Part shown: positions 41,470-47,471 of the stretch, piece after piece
Numbering within the stretch: position 1 is the stretch's first letter
How the letters are laid out: each line of letters opens with the position of its first letter
IMG/VR virus record: IMGVR_UViG_3300017917_001575
Span: 1 to 47,471 of that record
Direction: 5' to 3' (one strand)
DNA from: a virus
DNA length: 47,471 bases
Program-made: the position numbers and the translations under genes
The notes under the pieces: model-generated
The model's input: only the letters and a program-made list of their open reading frames with translations
Databases searched by the model: none
Told to the model about the DNA's origin: nothing

Positions 41470-43391
41470 TGGAACAAAATTTACCACCCACAGAAAAAAA
41501 AAATAAATTAAAAAGCAAGTTAGAAGCCATAAAAAAAATTTATGATAGTGGGTATGATATTTCAAAAACAATAGGAAAAAAAACTAATTTAAATAGTGAT
41601 GATTCTTTTTTAAAAGATTTACCTACTACTGAAAAATTATTTGGTAAAAAATTAAGTGATTATAAAGATAAAAGAAAAAAAAATAGAGAAAATAAAAATA
41701 ATATTTTTAATGATTTAATTGATTTTTCTGATAGTTTTTTAGGTGTACCTACTAATATTGAGTCAGACAAAAAAATGACTTTAAAACAAAAATTAAAGAA
41801 AATCACATTAGATTCGATTCATAAAACTTTAGAAAGTGTACCACAAATCGTAATTAATAATGTTTTAAATAGTTTATTTATAAATGAAGGTGTTTGTGGT
41901 ACTAATACACTAATGCCTTTAAATTCTTTACAATTATCACCCAAAGAATTTGATTTCTTAAATTTATTAACAATGTCACCACAATCTAATTCAGGTAAAT
42001 TAATTTATGAATTAGAAACAACCTCTTCAAGTCTTATTAAAATGAATCGTGAATTTTATAAAAATTTTAATAATTCAGGATATGATTTTACCACTAAAGA
42101 TGGACAAACATTATTTAATATTTCTTGGGATGATAATAATCAAGTATATGATATATCAAATCTTAAAAATCAATATGACCCAATTAAACTTTATGATTTC
42201 ATTTTAGAATATTATACAAATATTGAATTTTTAGATATTAGTGGTGTAACTAAAACAGCAATGTTAATGACACTACAAGGTAATCCTTATGATACACCAT
42301 TATTTGATGTTGGTCTCAATTTTTTAGATAGATTACTAAATAAATTATGTACCATATGTGGTAAATCAAAAAACAATAATTTAACAGAAACACCATCAAG
42401 TGAATTTAATGAAAATGATGTTGATGTTGAATCTTATTTTAATTTTGATGACCCTGAAGGTATTGATGACGAAAAAGAAAGACAACGACTTACAAAAAAA
42501 TTATATTTTAAAGATTGTAATAATTATGAAACAGATGTCAATCCTGACCATTTAGAAGATTTTTCTTATTTCTCAAATAAGAAAAATTTAGATGATTTAA
42601 TATCTTCAACAATTCAAAATGTCGCTGCTGATACATTTGAAAATTCAGGTAATTCTGATTCATTAGAAAAATTTCATATTTCACTTATTAATAGCTTTAT
42701 AAAAAATTTACCTAACGCTTTGATTGGTTTAATTTTATCACCAAAATATATTTTCCCAATTGCCTTAACTTATAAAATTATTAATAACGAATATAATGAA
42801 ATAAAATCATTAATGAAAAAATTAAATAAATTATTTTATAATATTATTCGTGAAATTTTTTGGGATTTTATTTCAAGATTTTGGAAATTATTGAAAATAG
42901 AATTAAATAATTTTTTATATATTATTGGATTAGGTATTCTAAAAGATAAAATAAAAAGATATAGATTACTTATAACATCATTATTGAATTTTTTAAAATC
43001 TTTATTAAATAAAAAAATAAAAACGTGTGATGATTTATATGATTTTATTAATGAAAGTGTTAATTTGGCTTTAAATCAAAGAACAAGTAATATTAAAATA
43101 CCAAATTTTTTATTAACATTATCAGATAAAAAAGGTGGATTTAGTACAAATCGTGCTTTTATTAATATAATTGATTTATTGAAAAAAAATGGAGTTAATG
43201 TCGATCCATTATATGGTGAAGAAAATAAATTAGTTTCAACTATACATTCAATATTAAAAGGACATGATGAAGAAATTATTAAAAATTCATACGTTACATC
43301 ATCAAATAAATCATTTATAATACAGCCACCAGATGGAGCTCCTATTTTTGTTCCTCCTGGTATTATGTCTGTTGTTGGAAATCTAATTTAA
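41469..43391 (+). CDS. Large virion structural protein, probably baseplate
   Basis: The 640-residue protein has an N-terminal charged helical part, a central domain with several Cys (CGTNTLM, CTICGKS near residues 290-300, DCNNYET), and a C-terminal helical section that includes hydrophobic stretches (PNALIGLILSPKYIFPIALTYKII and LLKIELNNFLYIIGLGIL) that could be buried or membrane-active. The ending GGFSTNRAFINIIDLLKKNGVNVDP and IIQPPDGAPIFVPPGIMSVV recall large baseplate proteins of Bacteroidetes phages. It heads a module of baseplate-type genes with near-zero spacing. Zinc binding by the CTICGK region is possible. Function otherwise unknown. Confidence 0.5.
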   Translation: MEQNLPPTEKKNKLKSKLEAIKKIYDSGYDISKTIGKKTNLNSDDSFLKDLPTTEKLFGKKLSDYKDKRKKNRENKNNIFNDLIDFSDSFLGVPTNIESDKKMTLKQKLKKITLDSIHKTLESVPQIVINNVLNSLFINEGVCGTNTLMPLNSLQLSPKEFDFLNLLTMSPQSNSGKLIYELETTSSSLIKMNREFYKNFNNSGYDFTTKDGQTLFNISWDDNNQVYDISNLKNQYDPIKLYDFILEYYTNIEFLDISGVTKTAMLMTLQGNPYDTPLFDVGLNFLDRLLNKLCTICGKSKNNNLTETPSSEFNENDVDVESYFNFDDPEGIDDEKERQRLTKKLYFKDCNNYETDVNPDHLEDFSYFSNKKNLDDLISSTIQNVAADTFENSGNSDSLEKFHISLINSFIKNLPNALIGLILSPKYIFPIALTYKIINNEYNEIKSLMKKLNKLFYNIIREIFWDFISRFWKLLKIELNNFLYIIGLGILKDKIKRYRLLITSLLNFLKSLLNKKIKTCDDLYDFINESVNLALNQRTSNIKIPNFLLTLSDKKGGFSTNRAFINIIDLLKKNGVNVDPLYGEENKLVSTIHSILKGHDEEIIKNSYVTSSNKSFIIQPPDGAPIFVPPGIMSVVGNLI

Positions 43392-43393
43392 TT

Positions 43394-43594
43394 ATGGAAA
43401 TACAAAAAATAATAGAAGTATGTAATGATGCAGAAAATAAATCAAATAAAGATTTACAAACAGCTTCAGATTTTTTATATACTGAATTTAATAAAACTAA
43501 AGAACTTATCATAGATTTAACAAGACATCTTGAAAGTCTTGAAACTCATTATAATATTCTACAAAAAGAATTAAAAAAAAGACATAATTTATGA
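43394..43594 (+). CDS. Small coiled-coil protein
   Basis: A 66-residue protein of almost pure heptad character (NKTKELIIDLTRHLESLETHYNILQKELKKR in its C-terminal half). It lies between two baseplate genes, overlaps the next one by 4 nt and follows the last by 2 nt. Its size and place fit a baseplate assembly or trimerisation factor. No family recognised. Confidence 0.5.
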   Translation: MEIQKIIEVCNDAENKSNKDLQTASDFLYTEFNKTKELIIDLTRHLESLETHYNILQKELKKRHNL

Positions 43595-45105
43595 AAATAA
43601 TAGATATTGCTATTTGTATTGATAATGTTGATCCTGAAAATTTAGGTAGAATACGTTGTTTAAGATATTCACAATATACAGGTGAAATTGAAAACGCTTT
43701 TAATTATAAAAAATGGGATGACAAAGATTTATTTGTTGCAACACCATTTTTACCTACTAATATTAACTTTATACCCGAAATAGGTCAAAGTGTTAAAATA
43801 ATTAATTATAATACAGATAAAGAAACTGTAAATATTGAATATATTAGTGGACCTTTTAATACTAGACATGATTTTAACTCGCAAAATTATTCAACACAAT
43901 TAGAAAAAACAACATATGGTCTTTTTGTAAAACATGGAAAAAATATTGTTGATGAAAATGGTTTTTATTTAAATAAAAAATCTGAAGGTGCTTTTGCTAA
44001 ACATACTGATTATGGTGTTTATGGTAAATATGGTTCAGATGTTTTATTTACTGAAAATGGTTTAGTTTTACGTGGAGGTAAATTAAAAGACAAAAATAGT
44101 TCTACACCCGATGAAAAAGTAGATATGTTATATGAACCAATTATGAGTAAAAAAATTGCTTCATTACATTTAAAAAAATATAGTAATTACGCTGATAATG
44201 AATTAAAAACAGTCACAAAAGAAGTTTACCCTGTTTTAGATTTAAATTATATGGTTGAGTATGAAATAACAAATTTTCAAAACTCAACATCAATACCTAT
44301 TAATTTTTATATATATAAACTTACAAAAACTTATAATAATTTATATACTACAATAAATCCATCACTAAGAACTATTAATTTAGTTGATGGTTATTATAAA
44401 TTAATTAATACCGATAATACAAATACTACCCCAACATTTACAATAATTTCAGAAACTACTGATACAATACCAAGTGTAGTAAGAGATGTTTTACAAAATT
44501 TACATAATAAAGATTTATCATATTATAATGAAATTTTTACAAAAGAAAAATTACACCCATTTTATTTTAGACCAACATCAGGTACTAGTCAAACTATTTT
44601 AACTAATACTACTGAAATTAATAATAGAAAAGATATTTTTAATAAAATCACATTAAATAAAATATCAGGACCTGAAAGTGGTTTGGTTATTAATCAAAAT
44701 AATATAACCCTATCACCAAAAAAAGTAACAACTACTGAAAATGTTTTAAAATATAGTAACGATAATTTAGAACAAACTTTCTCATCTCTTAAATCTGATA
44801 GAATTTATCTTTTATCAACAGATAAAAAAAATATTACAAAAAAATCAATAAATTTTGAATCATTAAATAAATACGAATTAACACAAGAAAATTATTTATT
44901 AGATATTGAACCAAATACAAATTCAACTGTTAGAGGTGAAGTACTTGTCGAAATATTAAGAAAAATGTATGAGGTACTAACTACACACGTACATAATATT
45001 AATGAACCATACGCAAGAACAACTTATGATTCACATAAAGAAATGGAAAATCTTTTTAAAACAATTGAAGATGATTTATTAAATAAAATGATAAGAATAA
45101 ATTAA
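43591..45105 (+). CDS. Baseplate hub/spike protein with gp5-type OB domain
   Basis: The N-terminus of this 504-residue protein, KIIDIAICIDNVDPENLGRIRCLRYSQYTGE..., then FVATPFLPTNINFIPEIGQSVKIINY, is the OB-fold pattern of contractile-tail hub proteins (V..nvDPe.lGRvRv......, then PfLP.....P..G..V.v). Such domains join the membrane-piercing spike to the tail tube. After it come segments with Gly/Asn turns and regular strands (KHGKNIVDENGFYLNKKSEGAFAKHTDYGVYGKYGSDVLFTENGLVLRGGK) like a spike helix. No lysozyme signature was seen. The C-terminal helix contains HVHNINEPYART-like His residues that might bind a metal. It belongs to a baseplate operon. Confidence 0.6.
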   Translation: MKIIDIAICIDNVDPENLGRIRCLRYSQYTGEIENAFNYKKWDDKDLFVATPFLPTNINFIPEIGQSVKIINYNTDKETVNIEYISGPFNTRHDFNSQNYSTQLEKTTYGLFVKHGKNIVDENGFYLNKKSEGAFAKHTDYGVYGKYGSDVLFTENGLVLRGGKLKDKNSSTPDEKVDMLYEPIMSKKIASLHLKKYSNYADNELKTVTKEVYPVLDLNYMVEYEITNFQNSTSIPINFYIYKLTKTYNNLYTTINPSLRTINLVDGYYKLINTDNTNTTPTFTIISETTDTIPSVVRDVLQNLHNKDLSYYNEIFTKEKLHPFYFRPTSGTSQTILTNTTEINNRKDIFNKITLNKISGPESGLVINQNNITLSPKKVTTTENVLKYSNDNLEQTFSSLKSDRIYLLSTDKKNITKKSINFESLNKYELTQENYLLDIEPNTNSTVRGEVLVEILRKMYEVLTTHVHNINEPYARTTYDSHKEMENLFKTIEDDLLNKMIRIN

Positions 45106-45136
45106 AATTAAGATATTTATATAATAAAAATATATA

Positions 45137-46510
45137 ATGTCATACTATCGTTCATATTTAGAAAAAAATAATACTATAATAAAAAATTCATATGTTAATA
45201 CTTCTAAAAGTCCAACAACTGAATTATTTTATGGTTCATCATATTCAAGATTCATTTTTAAAATAGATTTAACTGATTTAAAAAATAAAATAGATAATGG
45301 TTATTTAGTATTAAATAATGATACTAAACATTATTTAAATCTATATAATTGTATAACAGGTGATAATTCACTAATCGGTCAAACTAAAAATAATACTAAA
45401 AATAGGGCAACTTCTTTTGACTTAACATTATATAAATTAAATCAAAGTTGGGATGAAGGTTTTGGTTATGATTCAGAAAATAATGTTAATGATTTCCCTA
45501 AAGATTTAAAAACATATACCGAAGTACCATCAAATTGGTATAATAGTAATACTTTAAGTGGTTGGACATATGAAGGTTCATTTAGTACTGGTTCAACAAT
45601 AATTACTAATATACATTTTGATAATGGTAACGAAAATCTATATGCTGATATTACAAATTATATAAATGATGTATTAACAGGTAATACTACTGATTATGGA
45701 TTAGGTCTTAAATTTAGAACTGATTATGAAAATTCACCATCAAGTATTGACCAATCAGTTTCATTTTTTACAAAATATACCCAAACATTTTATGAACCTT
45801 TTGTTGAATCAATTTTTAATGATAGAATAATTGATAATAGACATAATTTCATAGATAAAATGGAACAAAATCTTTATCTTTATGTAAATAAAAATACTAA
45901 TCCATTTGATTTAGATTCACTACCTATTGTTGATATTTTAGATTCACAAAATAATGTTATTGATGGACTATCTAATATCACAAGTACTAAAGTAAAAAAA
46001 GGTGTTTATAAAGTATCATTTGCTATTGATGGTATTGTTTGTGATGGGAAAAAATTCCTTTATGATAAATGGAAAAATATTGAAATTGATAATGTTACAT
46101 TGTCTGATATAACACAAAAATTTATTCCTAAACCTTTTAATGAACAATTCTTTTTAGGTAGTTATTCAAATTCAAAAAATAAATACATTATCCAATATCA
46201 AGGAATAAAACAAAACGAAAAAATAAAACAAGGTGAAAATAGAAAAATAACTATTTTATTCAAATCATTTAATACCCAAAAAAATGAAAGTTTTGAAAAT
46301 GTTTATTATAGATTATTTATTAAAGAAGGTAAAACAGATGTGATCATTCATGATTGGACTTATGTAGATATGTCTTTTGAAAACCATTTTAATATTGATA
46401 CTTCATATTTAATCCCTCGTGAATATACTTTAGAAATAAAATCTTTAATAAATTCTGAAGAATTAATTTATAATAACCAAATAAACTTTACAATAATTAA
46501 TATTAAATAA
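45137..46510 (+). CDS. Virion structural protein, probably baseplate or fibre-associated
   Basis: The 457-residue beta-rich protein begins MSYYRSYLEKNNTIIKNSYVNTSKSPTTELFYGSSYSRFIFKIDL, a start that I associate with appendage proteins in Bacteroidetes phages (RSYFxKNNTIxxNS..NTGxNPVxELFYG...SR(F/Y)IF). Further parts are YKLNQSWDEGFGYD, WSNxG-like WTYEGSF and FHFDNGNENLYADITNYINDVL, all typical of large carbohydrate-binding or structural sandwich domains. The C-terminus holds Ig-like strands. It follows the hub gene by 31 nt, with TATTTATA 15 nt before the ATG (45114-45121), a candidate internal promoter. Role is inferred from position. Confidence 0.55.
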   Translation: MSYYRSYLEKNNTIIKNSYVNTSKSPTTELFYGSSYSRFIFKIDLTDLKNKIDNGYLVLNNDTKHYLNLYNCITGDNSLIGQTKNNTKNRATSFDLTLYKLNQSWDEGFGYDSENNVNDFPKDLKTYTEVPSNWYNSNTLSGWTYEGSFSTGSTIITNIHFDNGNENLYADITNYINDVLTGNTTDYGLGLKFRTDYENSPSSIDQSVSFFTKYTQTFYEPFVESIFNDRIIDNRHNFIDKMEQNLYLYVNKNTNPFDLDSLPIVDILDSQNNVIDGLSNITSTKVKKGVYKVSFAIDGIVCDGKKFLYDKWKNIEIDNVTLSDITQKFIPKPFNEQFFLGSYSNSKNKYIIQYQGIKQNEKIKQGENRKITILFKSFNTQKNESFENVYYRLFIKEGKTDVIIHDWTYVDMSFENHFNIDTSYLIPREYTLEIKSLINSEELIYNNQINFTIINIK

Positions 46511-46511
46511 A

Positions 46512-47027
46512 ATGAAATTAGAAAATTATATAAAAAAAATTATATTAGAACATTTAGAAAATGAAAAAGAAATGAAAGATATTCTATTAAAAAGAATACC
46601 ATTTTTAAATGATTTTACAGATTACTCACCACAAAATGAAGAATATAAAAATTCATTATTATATAAAAAAGAAGGCGTTACAAAAGATTTCCAAATGGTT
46701 ATAGATGATAACGAAATTATTACATTTCCTGCCTGTTTCACAACTGTTAAAGTAATTTATCATCCATATAAAAATTTATCAATTTTTTCTGTTGATTTTA
46801 GTTTAACTTTAGTACCACCAAGTGATATGACAAATACACAAGAAGCAAGTGAAATAATTAAAATAACAAATGATGTTTCTGAAAAATATACATATTACGA
46901 TGATGTATATATACCTGATGGTAGAACTATTTCTAAAGAAAATTTAGATAGAATTATAAATCAAATGAATGGTGCTTTATTTAGAATTGAAGATTACACA
47001 AATAAAATTGGTGTTAATCTTTTTTAA
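46512..47027 (+). CDS. Phage protein with cargo-like N-terminus at end of baseplate operon
   Basis: The 171-residue protein starts MKLENYIKKIILE-HLENEKEMKD, ending in I-L-E, like the other candidate capsid-targeting leaders, but the leader region here merges into a longer helix, so it may simply be an N-terminal helix. The body is beta-rich (IITFPACFTTVKVIYHPYKNLSIFSVDFSLTLVPPSDM) without recognisable motif. It follows the structural gene by 1 nt and is the last gene before the terminator, so it is co-transcribed with baseplate genes. A baseplate or appendage role is equally plausible. Function unknown. Confidence 0.4.
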   Translation: MKLENYIKKIILEHLENEKEMKDILLKRIPFLNDFTDYSPQNEEYKNSLLYKKEGVTKDFQMVIDDNEIITFPACFTTVKVIYHPYKNLSIFSVDFSLTLVPPSDMTNTQEASEIIKITNDVSEKYTYYDDVYIPDGRTISKENLDRIINQMNGALFRIEDYTNKIGVNLF

Positions 47028-47088
47028 ATAAAATTGATTTTAAGACACTTTTTTTAATTTTATATACACTTCATTAACTTTTAATAAA

Positions 47089-47123
47089 AAACCTACCAGA
47101 ATTGAAATTTGGTGGGTTTTTTT
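47089..47123 (+). terminator. Bidirectional rho-independent terminator
   Basis: Stem arms AAACCTACCA (47089-47098) and TGGTGGGTTT (47110-47119) pair over 10 bp with one G-T, followed by TTTT. On the minus strand the same stem is followed by TTTTTT. It separates the baseplate operon from the convergent gene remnant at the right edge. Confidence 0.85.
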
Positions 47124-47316
47124 ACGTTAATTTTTGTTTACTAAAATAATAATTTCTACCACAACTATATCTATTCATATTATACCCATCTTTTCTAATA
47201 ATAATTTGTGATATTTCATTTAAATGTTTTTTGTTTTTTAAATCAATACCTATTATAAAACCATTATTAAATTTCTCATAAATAGTTTCTCTAATATATT
47301 TACCGTTACGAAAAAC
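47122..47316 (-). pseudogene. 3' remnant of a gene cut by the TnpB element
   Basis: On the minus strand a frame is open from 47316 to a stop at 47122-47124, coding for about 64 residues (parts: NGKYIRETIYEKFNNGFII, DGYNMNRYSCGRNYYFSKQ, ending KLT). AT-rich codon use is like that of the phage. Immediately upstream, from about 47310 to 47320, composition shifts toward more GC and the TnpB reading frame begins to appear in another frame, so the start of this gene is probably lost to the insertion. It could also be a short intact gene with an unusual start. The product is not recognised. Confidence 0.5.
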
Positions 47317-47471
47317 TTACACAAATCTACACATTGCTGTTTAGACTGTCGTTCTCTTCCTGCTTCATAGTATCCCTAAGTAATGAACTTTCGGTATTTT
47401 TTGACACTCCACAGGCATTTGAAGCCGTGTAACTCACGGACTTATTCCTTAAATTGATAGAAGCGTTCAAA
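47317..47471 (-). ncRNA. Possible 3' part of a TnpB-associated omega RNA
   Basis: In IS605-type elements the guide-bearing omega RNA overlaps the 3' end of tnpB and runs to the right end of the element. Here the minus-strand sequence holds a stem CCGTG/CACGG (47425-47439) and other short pairings upstream of the TnpB stop and ends near 47317, next to phage-like DNA. Extent and boundary are inferred, not seen directly. Confidence 0.3.
47327..47471 (-). CDS. tnpB: TnpB (IS200/IS605 OrfB) RNA-guided nuclease, C-terminus only
   Basis: The last 47 codons before a TAG stop (47327-47329) are inside the window. They read LNASINLRNKSVSYTASNAC, then GVSKNTESSLLRDTMKQEEN. The string NA(S/A)INLRN is the end of the RuvC III region (the D-x-NAAxN(I/L) motif), and the ACG/TES/MKQEE tail is typical of the TnpB C-terminus. 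TnpB is a single RNA-guided DNA nuclease that helps keep IS605 elements at their donor sites. No transposase TnpA can be seen in this window. The more GC-rich composition compared with the phage suggests recent transfer, probably from a host or another mobile element. Confidence 0.7.
   Translation of the reverse strand, partial: LNASINLRNKSVSYTASNACGVSKNTESSLLRDTMKQEENDSLNSNV

Noticed and set aside
41469-43391. Holin or membrane-fusion role for the hydrophobic stretches of the 640-residue protein
   Set aside because: The stretches are interrupted by charged and aromatic residues, and position among baseplate genes favours a structural role.
1-47471. tRNA genes
   Set aside because: No cloverleaf with a GTTCGA-type T-loop was found by eye in the gaps; the gaps are short and nearly pure AT. 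A tRNAscan run would be decisive.

Overview
The window is a stretch of a large, very AT-rich genome of a tailed phage with a contractile tail (myovirus). It carries a tail sheath, a T4 gp19-like tail tube, a tape-measure protein, neck and baseplate proteins, a T4 gp43-like family B DNA polymerase, a T4 gp55-like late sigma factor, PhoH, dUTPase and an SNF2-type helicase. Low GC, A-rich leaders in place of strong Shine-Dalgarno sites, and several small families that resemble those of Bacteroidetes/Flavobacteriia phages suggest a host in that phylum. The host assignment is inference.

Layout. Bases 1-11979 (minus) hold a tail module read right to left: neck-like protein, metallopeptidase, structural protein, sheath, tube, gp26-like protein, tape measure and a partial baseplate/tail protein. 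A GIY-YIG endonuclease gene and a cluster of hairpin repeats sit between sheath and tube. Bases 12050-20789 hold an SNF2 helicase with two inteins, a nuclease-like gene, a neck protein and the DNA polymerase, on alternating strands. Bases 20879-24463 (minus) and 24518-33552 (plus) hold fibre-like structural genes and a dense set of proteins with a shared type of N-terminus. Bases 33605-41068 (plus) hold three glycosyltransferases, dUTPase split by a group I intron with an HNH gene, PhoH, a HAD-like protein and the sigma factor. Bases 41086-47027 (plus) form a baseplate module ending at a bidirectional terminator. The right edge holds a gene remnant and the C-terminus of a TnpB nuclease.

Two themes stand out. 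First, about ten otherwise unrelated proteins begin with a short peptide, often MK plus an amphipathic stretch, that ends in (L/I)-x-E within the first 8-22 residues. This is the form of the T4 capsid-targeting sequence and of the T4 gp21 protease site, so these proteins are candidate capsid cargo injected with the DNA. They include a metallopeptidase, a WYL-like protein, a pair of large paralogues and Cys-rich basic proteins. Second, five or more mobile or homing elements lie in 47 kb: a free GIY-YIG gene, two inteins of different mechanistic classes in one helicase, a group I intron with HNH in the dUTPase active site, and an IS605-type TnpB. All functional statements rest on motif recognition by eye; no database search was run.
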